Shown: one piece after another, positions 9,198 through 18,393 of the stretch | Layout: each line of letters opens with the position of its first letter | How positions within the stretch are numbered: position 1 is the first letter of the stretch | Source of the DNA: Cyanobium sp. FGCU52 | GTDB lineage: Bacteria > Cyanobacteriota > Cyanobacteriia > PCC-6307 > Cyanobiaceae | Assembly: GCA_024958715.1 (NCBI GenBank) | Contig: JANWUS010000077.1 | Location: 1 to 54,608 of the forward strand | Direction of reading: 5' to 3' | DNA: 54,608 nt | Notes under the pieces: generated by a model | The model's database searches: none | What the model was told of the DNA's origin: nothing | The model's input: the letters and a program-made list of their open reading frames with translations, nothing else | Position numbers and translations under genes: made by a program

Positions 9198-10538
9198 TCA
9201 GTCGTGCCGACTGACGGGGGGCAGGCTTTCCGCCACCCCCTCCTCGAGGCGGCTGACCAGCACCTTGTCGATGCGCTTGCCGTCCATGTCCACCACCTCG
9301 AAGCGCAGCCCGTTCCAGTCGAAATGCTCACCGGCGTGGGGGACGCGCTCGAGCACATGCAGCACCAGGCCCCCGAGGGTGTGGTAGCCGGCGCTGGCCT
9401 CTCCCGGCAGCACACCGCAGCCGATCAGCTCCTTGAAGTCGCCCACGTCGAGGGCGCCATCGAGCAGCCAGGAGCCGTCGTCGCGGCGGATGATCGGCGG
9501 ATCCTCCTTCTCCTCCTGGGACGGCAGATCGCCGACGATCCCCTCCATCACGTCATTGAGGGTGACCAGCCCCTCGATGCCTCCGAACTCATCGGTGACC
9601 AGCGCGATGTGCACGCCGGTGCGCTTGAACCGCTCGATCACGTTCAACACCCGGGTGCTTTCGGTGACATACAGCGGCGGCTGGACCAGGGCTTCCAGGT
9701 CCACCGTGTCGCCGGAGAGGCGCGCCGCCAGCAGGCTGCGGCCGAACACCACCCCCTGGCATTCATCGAGGGCGCCTCTGGCGACCGGGAAACGGGAGTG
9801 GGGGCTGGCCATCACCAGGCGCAGGTTCTCCTCGAGCGGCTCCTCCAGGTCCAGCCAGCAGACGTCGGTGCGGGGGGTCATCAACGAGCGGGTGGTGCGA
9901 TCACCCAGCCGCAGCACCCGCTGCACAATGTCGTGTTCCGCCTCCTCGAACACCCCCGACTCGGCCCCCTGGCGGATCATCGCCTTGATCTCCTCCTCGG
10001 TGATGTCGGGCTCTCCAGAGGCCTTGACCCCCAGCAGGCCCAGCAGGCCATCGGTGGACACGCCCAGCAGATGCACCAGAGGGGCGGCCCAGCGCGAGAG
10101 CAGGCGCATCGGCGGAGCCACCTGACAGGCAATCGCCTCCGGGTCATTGAGGGCGATGCGCTTGGGCACCAGTTCACCGATCACCAGCGAGAGATAGGTG
10201 ATCGCGCTCACCACGATCACCACGCTCAGCAGGTCACTCCAGGGGGCCAGGACCGGAACGGAAGCCAGCAGAGGGCGGAGGCGCTGGGCCACGGTGGCAC
10301 CACCGACCGCACCGCTGAGAATGCCGATCAGGGTGATGCCGATCTGGACGGTGGAAAGAAAATCGTTGGGAGAGGAGGCCAGCCGCAGGGCCGTTGCGGC
10401 CCTGCGATTGCCGCGGGTGGCCAGCTGTTCCAGCCGCAATTTGCGAGCAGAAACGATCGCGATCTCCGAGCCGGAGAAGACTCCGTTGGCAACGATCAGC
10501 ACCAGGATCAGAGCACTCTCAACCAGCAGAGATGTCAC
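9198..10538 (-). CDS. HlyC/CorC family membrane protein (DUF21-CBS-CorC_HlyC)
   Basis: Putative metal-ion (Mg/Co) efflux or homeostasis protein, often annotated hemolysin family. The 446 residues are arranged as a DUF21 membrane domain (about 1-190; GSEIAIVSARK, IGITLIGILSGAVGG, VIGELVPKRIAL), two CBS domains (about 205-330, with MTPRTDVCWLDLEEP and TDEFGGIEGLVTLNDVMEGIVGD) and a C-terminal CorC_HlyC domain (about 350-435). It is convergent with chlP and downstream of glyS on the same strand, 61 bp away. Confidence 0.92.
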   Translation of the reverse strand: MTSLLVESALILVLIVANGVFSGSEIAIVSARKLRLEQLATRGNRRAATALRLASSPNDFLSTVQIGITLIGILSGAVGGATVAQRLRPLLASVPVLAPWSDLLSVVIVVSAITYLSLVIGELVPKRIALNDPEAIACQVAPPMRLLSRWAAPLVHLLGVSTDGLLGLLGVKASGEPDITEEEIKAMIRQGAESGVFEEAEHDIVQRVLRLGDRTTRSLMTPRTDVCWLDLEEPLEENLRLVMASPHSRFPVARGALDECQGVVFGRSLLAARLSGDTVDLEALVQPPLYVTESTRVLNVIERFKRTGVHIALVTDEFGGIEGLVTLNDVMEGIVGDLPSQEEKEDPPIIRRDDGSWLLDGALDVGDFKELIGCGVLPGEASAGYHTLGGLVLHVLERVPHAGEHFDWNGLRFEVVDMDGKRIDKVLVSRLEEGVAESLPPVSRHD

Positions 10539-10599
10539 GCTCGAGCGGTGAATCGAATCCGGACGCTATCACGCGTCTCGGGCACCCTCGGGCCGCTCC

Positions 10600-12765
10600 T
10601 CAACCCTCGATGCGGCTGAAGTCGGCCAGCACGGAGGCCTGGTTGCGCAGCAGCCCAAGCAGGTTCAGACGGTTGCGACGCACGGCCGCTTCCTCCACCA
10701 TCACCATCACGCTGCCATCGCCGTCGAAGAAGGCTGCCAGGGTGTCGGCACTGGCGCTCAGGCCGCGGGCCAGCTCGCCATAGCGCTCCGCTCCCCCTCC
10801 GGCGGCGATCGGCTCGAGCCGTTGCAGCACGGAGAGCATGGCGGCTTCCGAAGGCTTCTCGAACAGGGCCGGATCCACCAGCCCCTCGGCGTTGAGAGCC
10901 GACGGGGCCAGATCGCCCTTCTCGGCGAGGCGGGCGGCCCGCTGCACCACCGCCTGCAGGGGGGCAAGCTCGCCGCTGCGGCGCAGGGCCTCGAGGAGGG
11001 CGACGCGGCGGCGGGCGTCGGCGGGATCCCGCAGCACCCGGGCGGCATCGAGGCCCTCACCGGCCACCGCCTGCACCAGGTCGGCATCGATGCCCTCCTC
11101 CTCCAGCAGGCTCACCAGCCGCTGGCGCAGGAACTCCACCAGCTCCGCCGCCAGCTCGTCGGGCTTCACGGCGAAGGCTGGGAACAGGGAGGCCCAGTGG
11201 GCGGTGGCCCGCTGGAGCAGCGCCACCAGATCCAGGGCCCAGTCGCGGTCCCAGAGGATCTGCAGCAGGCCGTTGCCGGCGCGGCGCAGGGCGTAGGGGT
11301 CGGAGGAGCCGCTGGGGCGCTCACCCTTGGCGAAGATGCTCAGCAGAAGTTCCAGACGCTCCGCCAGCGCCACCAGGGCCCCGGCCTCGGAGCTGGGGAG
11401 CTGGTCGCCCGCTCCCCGGGGCAGGTAGTGCTCCAGCACCGCCAGGCCCACCTCGCGGGGTTCCCCCTCCGCCAGCAGATACTTGCCGCCCATCACCCCC
11501 TGGAGCTCGGGGAATTCGCCCACCATCTGGCTGACCAGATCATGCTTGCAGAGGTGGGCGGCGCGACGGGCCGCCGAGGCGGTGGGCTCCGCCAGCTCAA
11601 GCGCCTCCAGCAGCACGTCGGTGAACCACTCGAGGCGCTCGCAGCGGTCGCGCAGGCTGCCCAGCCCCTCGGCGAAGGTCACGCGCTCGAGCTGGTCGCG
11701 GCGGTCGATGCTGGCCACGGCCCGATCGGCGTCCACGAAGAACTCCGCATCGGCCAGCCGGGCCCGCAGCACGCGCTCATTGCCGCGGCGGATGGTGTCG
11801 GCCGCCTCCGCCCGGCCGTTGCCGATGCACAGAAACCGCGGCAGCAGGGTGGCGCGGGCATCAAGGGCCAGGGGATCGGCGGCGGCGTCGTGGCGCACCA
11901 GGGGCACGTAGCGCTGGTGTGCGCGCATCACGGTGCTGAGCACCTCGGGCGGCAGGGCGAGGAAACGCTCCTCCAGCCGCCCTTCGATCAGCTGGGGGGA
12001 CTCCACAAGATCCACCAGCTCCTCGAACAGCTCCGCCGGCAGGTCCACCCCCGCCCCGGCCTCCGCAGCGGCTTCGGCGAGCTGGCGACGGATCCATTCG
12101 GCCCGGGCGCTGCGCTCCACCTGCACGTCCACCGCCGCGAGGGTGGCGGCGTAGAGGCCCGCATCGTCGATCGCCACCGCTTCGCTCTGCAGGCGGTGGC
12201 CCCGGCTCAGGCGATCGGCCGCAAGGGGCGGATCGCAGTCATCGAGCACCACCGGCACCACCTGCTGATCCAGAAGGGCCACGAGCCAGCGCACCGGGCG
12301 GCTGAAGCGCGCCTCGCCTTCACCCCAGCGCATGAAGCGCCGCCCCTGCAGGCCGCGGATCCAGGCCGGGATCAGCTCGCTCAGCACCGCCAGGGCCGGG
12401 CGACCTGGCTCACGGATCGAGGCGAACACGAACGGGCCCTTCGGGGTCTGCCGCACCTCGAGGTTCGCAGGATCGACGCCGCAGCGGCGGGCGAAGCCGA
12501 CGGCGGCACCGGTGGGCACCCCGTCCTTGAAGGCCTGCTCCGCCGGTGGCCCCTTGCGCTCCTCGGCCCGGTCATCCTGGTGCTCCTGCAACCCTTCGAC
12601 GGTGAGGGCGAGACGCCGGGGGGTGCTGGTGGCATGGACGCCCGTGCAGGCGAGCCGGACCGCCTCCAGATCGGCGGTCACCTTCTTCTCCAGCTGGGGC
12701 AGGGCCAGCCGGGCGAAATCCGCCGGCAGCTCCTCGGTGCCGATCTCCAGCAGAAAGGTGGCCAT
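10600..12765 (-). CDS. glyS: Glycine--tRNA ligase beta subunit
   Basis: Beta subunit of the heterotetrameric bacterial glycyl-tRNA synthetase, which charges tRNA-Gly with the alpha subunit GlyQ (not in this window). The start ATG at 12765 gives MATFLLEIGTEELPA, the canonical N-terminus, and 721 residues; the open frame continues 96 codons further upstream but that part overlaps the divergent sir gene and has no family resemblance. The HD-like region (HKHD variant LCKHDLVSQMVGEFPELQG) lies near the middle and the anticodon-binding DALR-type helices lie at the C-terminus. Confidence 0.96.
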   Translation of the reverse strand: MATFLLEIGTEELPADFARLALPQLEKKVTADLEAVRLACTGVHATSTPRRLALTVEGLQEHQDDRAEERKGPPAEQAFKDGVPTGAAVGFARRCGVDPANLEVRQTPKGPFVFASIREPGRPALAVLSELIPAWIRGLQGRRFMRWGEGEARFSRPVRWLVALLDQQVVPVVLDDCDPPLAADRLSRGHRLQSEAVAIDDAGLYAATLAAVDVQVERSARAEWIRRQLAEAAAEAGAGVDLPAELFEELVDLVESPQLIEGRLEERFLALPPEVLSTVMRAHQRYVPLVRHDAAADPLALDARATLLPRFLCIGNGRAEAADTIRRGNERVLRARLADAEFFVDADRAVASIDRRDQLERVTFAEGLGSLRDRCERLEWFTDVLLEALELAEPTASAARRAAHLCKHDLVSQMVGEFPELQGVMGGKYLLAEGEPREVGLAVLEHYLPRGAGDQLPSSEAGALVALAERLELLLSIFAKGERPSGSSDPYALRRAGNGLLQILWDRDWALDLVALLQRATAHWASLFPAFAVKPDELAAELVEFLRQRLVSLLEEEGIDADLVQAVAGEGLDAARVLRDPADARRRVALLEALRRSGELAPLQAVVQRAARLAEKGDLAPSALNAEGLVDPALFEKPSEAAMLSVLQRLEPIAAGGGAERYGELARGLSASADTLAAFFDGDGSVMVMVEEAAVRRNRLNLLGLLRNQASVLADFSRIEG

Positions 12766-12838
12766 GGGGGAGCCGACGTGTGGGCGAATGCGCACGACTG
12801 TATGGAAACGGAGGTCCCCGTCCCGTTCGCTAGCTTCG

Positions 12839-14674
12839 ATGGCTTCCGTTCGCTTCGTGCCGATGCCCTCGTCGCCCGTCGCCGGCCGTTCCAAACCCAC
12901 CGCAGGCTCCGGTTCGGGCCCCGCGGAAACCGTTGCCTCCGGCGGCCAGGAGACGGGAAAGGCCCCCACGAAGTTCGAGCAGCTCAAGGCCGGCAGCGGC
13001 CACCTGCACGAACCCCTGGCCAGCGAACTCACCAACGACCGACCGAACTTCACCGAAGGTGCGGTTCAGATCCTCAAGTTCCACGGCAGCTATCAGCAGG
13101 ACAACCGGGACAACCGGCGCAAGGGTGAGGAAAAGGACTGGCAGATGATGCTGCGCCTGCGCAGCCCGGCAGGTCGAATTCCAGCCTCTCTTTATCTGGC
13201 GATCGACGAACTGGCCGATCGGCTCGGCAACGGCACGATGCGGGTCACCACCCGGCAGGCCTTCCAGCTGCACGGGGTGGCGAAGGCCAACCTCAAGGAG
13301 GTGATCGGCACGATCGTGCGGTCGATGGGGTCCACCCTGGCGGCCTGCGGTGACATCAACCGCAACGTGATGGCCCCCGCCGCCCCCTTCCAGACCGGCG
13401 GCTACCCCGAAGCCCGGCAGCTCGCCGATCGGATCGCCGACCTGCTCACCCCCGAGGCCGCCCAGGGGGCCTATCTCGATCTCTGGGTCGACGGCGACCT
13501 CAGCTACCGCATCAAGCCGGAGGCGGCGGTGCGGCGGGTGAAGGAGCGGCAGAAGGAGGGTGCCCTGTTCAGCGGCGATGCCGCCGAGCCGCTCTACGGC
13601 TCCACCTACCTGCCGCGCAAGTTCAAGATCGCGGTGACGGTGCCGGGGGACAACTCGGTGGACCTGCTCACCCAGGACATCGGCCTGGTGCTGTTCTGCG
13701 ACGGCAGCGGCCGGCCTCTGGGCTGCAACGTGTACGTGGGTGGCGGCATGGGCCGTACCCATAACAAGGAGGAAACCTTCGCCCGCACCGCCGATCCCCT
13801 CGGCTGGGTGGCGGCCGAGCACGTGCTCGATCTGGTGCAGGCGATCGCCGCCCTGCAGCGCGACCACGGCGACCGCCAGCAGCGCCGCCACGCCCGCATG
13901 AAGTACCTGATCCACGACCGGGGGATCGACTGGTTCCGCCAGGAACTGGGCCGCTACTTCCCCCACCCGATCGGACGGATGCGCCGCGAGCCGAAGGCGA
14001 AACTGCAGGATTACCTGGGCTGGCATCGCCAGGGCAACGGCCTGTGGTTCGTGGGCCTGCCCCTGCTCTGCGGCCGTCTGGAGGGGGAGCGGAAGGCGGG
14101 GCTGCGCCGGCTGGTGGAGACCTACCAGCTGGAGGTGCTGCTCACCCCCAACCAGGACCTGCTGCTGGCCAACATCGGCAGCAGCCAGCGGCGGGGACTG
14201 CGGGAGTCCCTGGCCGCCCTCGGCTTCGACACCGCCGAGCCGCCGGCCCCGCTGGTGCGCCATGCGATCGCGTGTCCGGCGCTCCCCACCTGCGGACTGG
14301 CGATCACCGAATCGGAGCGCATCCTTCCCAGCGTGCTGGAGCGGCTGGAGGCGCTGATGGCCCGTCTGGAGATCAGCAAGGCGGTGCTGGTGCGCATGAC
14401 CGGTTGCCCCAATGGCTGTGCCCGGCCCTACATGGCCGAGATCGGGCTGGTGGGAAGCGGTGTGGATCAGTACCAGCTGTGGCTGGGAGGCAGCCCGGGG
14501 CTGACCCGTCTGGCGCGCCCCTGGCTGGAGAAGATGCCGCTGGAGGAGCTGGAATCCACGCTGGAGCCGCTCCTGCTCACCTGGAAGCAGGAGGGAGGGG
14601 TGCGCAGCAGCTTCGGCGACTTCGTGGCCGCTCTGAACGACGAGCGTGTTCGCGCTCTTCTGGAGGTGGCGTGA
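12839..14674 (+). CDS. sir: Ferredoxin-sulfite reductase
   Basis: Siroheme/4Fe-4S enzyme reducing sulfite to sulfide with ferredoxin in assimilatory sulfur metabolism. It has 611 residues from ATG 12839 (an ATG at 12863 is also possible). Conserved core elements are FHGSYQQDNRDNR near residue 80, TTRQAFQLHGV near 137, CGDINRNV near 175, and the cluster-binding pairs CPALPTC and TGCPNGCARP near 480 and 520. The 73-bp gap to glyS carries promoters for both genes. The 3' end overlaps the next gene (GTGA). Confidence 0.95.
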   Translation: MASVRFVPMPSSPVAGRSKPTAGSGSGPAETVASGGQETGKAPTKFEQLKAGSGHLHEPLASELTNDRPNFTEGAVQILKFHGSYQQDNRDNRRKGEEKDWQMMLRLRSPAGRIPASLYLAIDELADRLGNGTMRVTTRQAFQLHGVAKANLKEVIGTIVRSMGSTLAACGDINRNVMAPAAPFQTGGYPEARQLADRIADLLTPEAAQGAYLDLWVDGDLSYRIKPEAAVRRVKERQKEGALFSGDAAEPLYGSTYLPRKFKIAVTVPGDNSVDLLTQDIGLVLFCDGSGRPLGCNVYVGGGMGRTHNKEETFARTADPLGWVAAEHVLDLVQAIAALQRDHGDRQQRRHARMKYLIHDRGIDWFRQELGRYFPHPIGRMRREPKAKLQDYLGWHRQGNGLWFVGLPLLCGRLEGERKAGLRRLVETYQLEVLLTPNQDLLLANIGSSQRRGLRESLAALGFDTAEPPAPLVRHAIACPALPTCGLAITESERILPSVLERLEALMARLEISKAVLVRMTGCPNGCARPYMAEIGLVGSGVDQYQLWLGGSPGLTRLARPWLEKMPLEELESTLEPLLLTWKQEGGVRSSFGDFVAALNDERVRALLEVA

Positions 14675-15090
14675 GCCGGGGTTTCCTGCTCTCTCCCCTT
14701 GCTCTGGCTACGGGCACCCTGCTGGCCGTTCTGGCGAGCGGCTCGCCCCTGCGGGCGGAACCGGACATGCCCGACCCTCCCCGCTCACGGGTGAAGATCT
14801 ACGACGCCGATCCGCTCACCTGCCGTCCGGCGGTGATCGAGGCCGGCTTTCGCAGCCACATGGCCCCCTGGGCCGACCAGCCGGAGGCGGTGCAGCAGCG
14901 GCTGCGCATCCTGCAGGGGGAGCTGACCCGCGGCACCCTGGAACGCTGCCGCCAGAAGGGTCTGATGAGCCCGGAGCAGGTGAAGGAGGTGGAGGCGCGC
15001 CTTGGTCTCACCCCCGCTGCCGGGGCACAGGCGCCCCAGCCGACCACCACGCCAACGCCTCAGCCCTCCGGCTCGCCGGTGCGTCCGTAG
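14671..15090 (+). CDS. Small secreted protein, unknown function
   Basis: A 139-residue protein whose GTG start overlaps the sir stop, suggesting coupled translation. A plausible signal peptide covers residues 1-29 (hydrophobic LLSPLALATGTLLAVLASG, cleavage after LRA). The mature part contains two cysteines, in DPLTCRPAVIE and ERCRQKG, possibly a disulfide. The last about 25 residues are Thr/Pro-rich. I recognise no family. Its 3' end overlaps the convergent VanX-like gene by 31 bp. Confidence 0.7.
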   Translation: MSRGFLLSPLALATGTLLAVLASGSPLRAEPDMPDPPRSRVKIYDADPLTCRPAVIEAGFRSHMAPWADQPEAVQQRLRILQGELTRGTLERCRQKGLMSPEQVKEVEARLGLTPAAGAQAPQPTTTPTPQPSGSPVRP

Positions 15091-15782
15091 CGGGCCGCCG
15101 GTTCACCGCAGCTCCAGGCCCAGAGCTGGTCCCCGTGGCTGAAGTGCCACCACTCGTTGGGGTGGCGGGCGAAGCCTGCTCCTGCCATCACCGACGCCAG
15201 CCGGTCGCGTCGCCGCTGCCAGAGGGCGGCTTCGGAGCCGGGATCGGCGGCGGCCACCGCGGCGTAGTGGTCGGGTTCGGAGACCGGCCCGATCGCATCG
15301 ATCTCCCCACCCATCGCCAGCGGCCGGCCATCAGCATCCGCGAGGGTGAGATCCACCGCGCCGCCGGTGCTGTGGGGAGGGGGTGTGGCCGGATCGGTGC
15401 TGGGAGGAGCCCAGAACCGGGCGACGCTCTCCTCCACCTGGCGCAGGGCTGAGGGGGAGGCTCCAGCCCGATCGAACCCCCGGGCCCGGCATTCGGCCTC
15501 GATGCTGTGCGCCACCATGAACCGCTGCACGGCCACCGGGCGCCAGGCGTCGAAGATCGCCAGCCGCCACCCCTCCTCCAGGCACTGCAGCGCCTCCTGG
15601 GCCGCCAGCAGTCGGCGGATCACGCCAAGGCGCAGGCGGAACGGGCTGGCGCCCTCGCCATAGGGGGCTCCGAGGCTGGCGTAGGGATGGGGTTCGAGGC
15701 GCAGCAGGGCTGGCGGCAGCTCCACAAGCGGCTCGCCGTCGTCGTGGATCGGAATCGCGCTCCAGGGTCGGGGGGCGGCCAT
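15060..15782 (-). CDS. D-alanyl-D-alanine dipeptidase (VanX-like, M15D)
   Basis: Predicted zinc dipeptidase hydrolysing D-Ala-D-Ala. The 240 residues contain the Arg of FDAWRPVAVQ near 79, zinc ligands His and Asp in HSTGGAVDLTL near 137, and catalytic Glu with ligand His in NEWWHFSHGD near 210. No signal peptide is obvious (start MAAPRPWSAIP), suggesting a cytoplasmic role in cell-wall peptide recycling rather than vancomycin resistance; no vanH or vanA homolog is nearby. Confidence 0.85.
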   Translation of the reverse strand: MAAPRPWSAIPIHDDGEPLVELPPALLRLEPHPYASLGAPYGEGASPFRLRLGVIRRLLAAQEALQCLEEGWRLAIFDAWRPVAVQRFMVAHSIEAECRARGFDRAGASPSALRQVEESVARFWAPPSTDPATPPPHSTGGAVDLTLADADGRPLAMGGEIDAIGPVSEPDHYAAVAAADPGSEAALWQRRRDRLASVMAGAGFARHPNEWWHFSHGDQLWAWSCGEPAARYGRTGEPEG

Positions 15783-15858
15783 GCCTGCGGGCGGCGGGAC
15801 GGCCCCAGCCTGCTACGCGGGTGACCGCAGCGGCCGGATGGGGCTGCGCACGTTCGGC

Positions 15859-18393
15859 TCAGTTCAGGCGCGCCGCATCCACCTGGCGGCGGCGCTGCTC
15901 CTCCAGCGCCTGGCGCAGGCCTGGATGCCTGGCCAGGTCCGGATCCTGCGCCAGCAGCTGGCGGGCCACCTCCCGGGCCTGCTCCAGCACCGCCCCGTCG
16001 TCGGCCAGGCTGGCCAGGGCCAGATCGGGCAGACCCGACTGGCGGGTACCCAGCACCTGGCCCGGGCCCCGCAGGCGCAGGTCCATCTCGGCGATCTCGA
16101 AGCCGTCGCTGCTGCGGGCCAGCACCTCCAGCCGCTGGCGCGCCAGGGCGTTGTCGCCGTCGTGCAGGAGCAGGCAGTGGGAGGCGGCCGCTCCCCGGCC
16201 GACCCGACCCCGCAGCTGGTGCAGCTGGGCCAGGCCGAAGCGCTCGGCGTGCTCGATCACCATCACGCTCGCCTCCGGCACGTCCACCCCCACCTCCACC
16301 ACGGTGGTGCTCACCAGGATCTGGCTCTCGCCCCGGGCGAAGGCCCCGATCGCCCGCTGCTTCTGCTCACTGTTGAGCCGCCCGTGCAGAAGCCCCACCG
16401 CCAGGTCGGGGAACTCCTCCTCGGCCAGGTGGCGATGCACCTCCACCGCCGAGCGCAGATCCAGCTTCTCCGACTCCTCCACCAGCGGCAGCACCACGTA
16501 GGCCCGCTGGCCGAGCGCCACCTGCTCCCGCACCAGCCCCCAGGCCCGGGCCCGCTCGGAGCCCCTCAGCACCTCGGTGCGCACGGGGGTGCGGCCGGGG
16601 GGCAGCTCGTCGATCTGGCTCACATCCAGATCGCCGTGGATCGAGAGCGCCAGGGTGCGGGGGATCGGCGTGGCCGTCATCGTGAGCAGGTGGGGCTGGA
16701 GCCCCTTGGCCAGCAGGCGGTTGCGCTGGCGCACCCCGAAGCGGTGCTGCTCGTCGACCACCACCAGCCCCAGCCGCAGGAACTGCACCGGATCCTCCAG
16801 CAGGGCATGGGTGCCCACCAGCAGATGCAGCTGGCCGTTGGCCAGATCCTGCAGCAGCTCCCGGCGGCGGCGGGCGGGAGTGGAACCGGTGAGCAGAGCA
16901 CAGCTCACGTGCAGCCGCGGCAGCCAGGCGGCGAGCTTGGCGAAGTGCTGCTCGGCCAGCACCTCGGTGGGGGCCATCAGGGCCCCCTGGCAGCCGGCGG
17001 CGATCGCCGTGAGCAGGGCCGCCAGGGCGACCACGGTCTTGCCGCTGCCGACGTCCCCCTGCACCAGCCGCGCCATCGGCTGGGGGCGGCTCAGGTCGGC
17101 GCGGATCTCCGCCAGCACCCGCTCCTGCGCGCCGGTGAGGGCAAAAGGCAGCAGCTCGAGGAAGCGGGCGACCAGGTCGTCGGCATCGCCGGCCAGGGTG
17201 AGGGGCGGGGCCGGCCGGCGCCGCAGCCGCTCGCGCCGCAGGCCCAGGGCCAGCTGCAGCAGCAGAAACTCATCGAACACCAGGCGATGCCGCCAGCGCT
17301 GGAGCGCCTCGCGGTCGGTGGGCTGGTGGATGCCCACCAGGGCCTCGGCCCGCGCCGGCAAGCCCAGCCGGGCCACCAGCGGCGCGGGCAGGGGATCGGG
17401 CCAGTGGCGGACTCCCTGCAGCAGGGCCTGCACCGCCTGGCGCAGGCGGTCGGCCGTGAGGCCCTCGGTGAGGGCATAGACCGGCACCAACCGACCGATC
17501 TGCTGGGAGCGCACCACCGCCCCGGGCGAATCGAGCACCTCGATCAGGGGATCGCTGAAGCCGGGGCCGTAGGGGCTCTCCTTCACCAGGCCGCTCACCG
17601 CCACCGTGGCGCCGAGGGGGAACTGGCGCTGCTGGGCCTTCAGCCAGCCCGGGGAAGCGAAGCGACGGCCGGCGAAGAAGCGGCTCACCCGCAGGCGTCC
17701 GGTGATGTCCTGGAGGTGCAGTTCCAGGATCGAGAGCTGGGGATTGCGCGGGCTGGTGAAGGCGTGGCAGCGGCGCACCGTGGCCACGATCGTGGCGGTG
17801 CGTCCTGGCTCCAGGGAGGCGATGCGCACGCGGTGGGCGTAGTCGAGGTAGTCGCGGGGGAAGTGATGAAGCAGATCCCGCACCACCAGCAGGCCCAGCG
17901 CCGCCAGCCGGGTGGCGGTGCGGGGACCGATGCCGGGAACGGAGGCCAGGGGATCGTCGGGCGCCAGCCGGGCACTCACCGCAGCGGATCCCGGCGGTGT
18001 GCCGGCCGGGGGATCCGCCAGTCGCAGCCGGGGGGGCGCCACTGTCGGCGGGGGCTCCTGGGACCGCCGCAGGCCGTGGAGGGTCTGGCGCAGGCTCTGC
18101 ACCAGCCGCTGCCGCTGGGCCAGGGACTGCTGGGGGTAGGCGGCGAAACCGGCCTGGAGTGCCGCCAGGGGGCGCCGCTGGTCCTGGGGCAGCCAGGAGG
18201 GCAGCTGCTCGAGGCTGCGACTGACGAAACGACTGAAGGTCTCACGCCGTCCGAGCAGATCCTCGAAGCCACGCTCCGCCTCCAGGCGCGCGGCCTGCTG
18301 CAGCGGCGCGCACCAGTCGTCCGGGGACGGGTCCGCCGCAGCGGCCGGGTTCAGTCCGCCGGGGGGGAGGGAGGGGGCAGATCCTGCAGCCAA
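15859..18393 (-). CDS. recG: ATP-dependent DNA helicase RecG
   Basis: Branch-migrating helicase that remodels stalled forks and Holliday junctions. It has 844 residues; the N-terminal extension of about 150 residues is typical of cyanobacterial RecG. Motifs: wedge/OB region (about 190-330), Walker A QGDVGSGKTVVA near 445, DEQH box VVVDEQHRFGVRQ near 548, and motif VI HQLRGRVGRG near 740. The TTG start lies 43 bp inside the 3' end of the upstream 398-residue gene; a later start is possible because the first 30 residues are low-complexity. Confidence 0.94.
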   Translation of the reverse strand: MAAGSAPSLPPGGLNPAAAADPSPDDWCAPLQQAARLEAERGFEDLLGRRETFSRFVSRSLEQLPSWLPQDQRRPLAALQAGFAAYPQQSLAQRQRLVQSLRQTLHGLRRSQEPPPTVAPPRLRLADPPAGTPPGSAAVSARLAPDDPLASVPGIGPRTATRLAALGLLVVRDLLHHFPRDYLDYAHRVRIASLEPGRTATIVATVRRCHAFTSPRNPQLSILELHLQDITGRLRVSRFFAGRRFASPGWLKAQQRQFPLGATVAVSGLVKESPYGPGFSDPLIEVLDSPGAVVRSQQIGRLVPVYALTEGLTADRLRQAVQALLQGVRHWPDPLPAPLVARLGLPARAEALVGIHQPTDREALQRWRHRLVFDEFLLLQLALGLRRERLRRRPAPPLTLAGDADDLVARFLELLPFALTGAQERVLAEIRADLSRPQPMARLVQGDVGSGKTVVALAALLTAIAAGCQGALMAPTEVLAEQHFAKLAAWLPRLHVSCALLTGSTPARRRRELLQDLANGQLHLLVGTHALLEDPVQFLRLGLVVVDEQHRFGVRQRNRLLAKGLQPHLLTMTATPIPRTLALSIHGDLDVSQIDELPPGRTPVRTEVLRGSERARAWGLVREQVALGQRAYVVLPLVEESEKLDLRSAVEVHRHLAEEEFPDLAVGLLHGRLNSEQKQRAIGAFARGESQILVSTTVVEVGVDVPEASVMVIEHAERFGLAQLHQLRGRVGRGAAASHCLLLHDGDNALARQRLEVLARSSDGFEIAEMDLRLRGPGQVLGTRQSGLPDLALASLADDGAVLEQAREVARQLLAQDPDLARHPGLRQALEEQRRRQVDAARLN

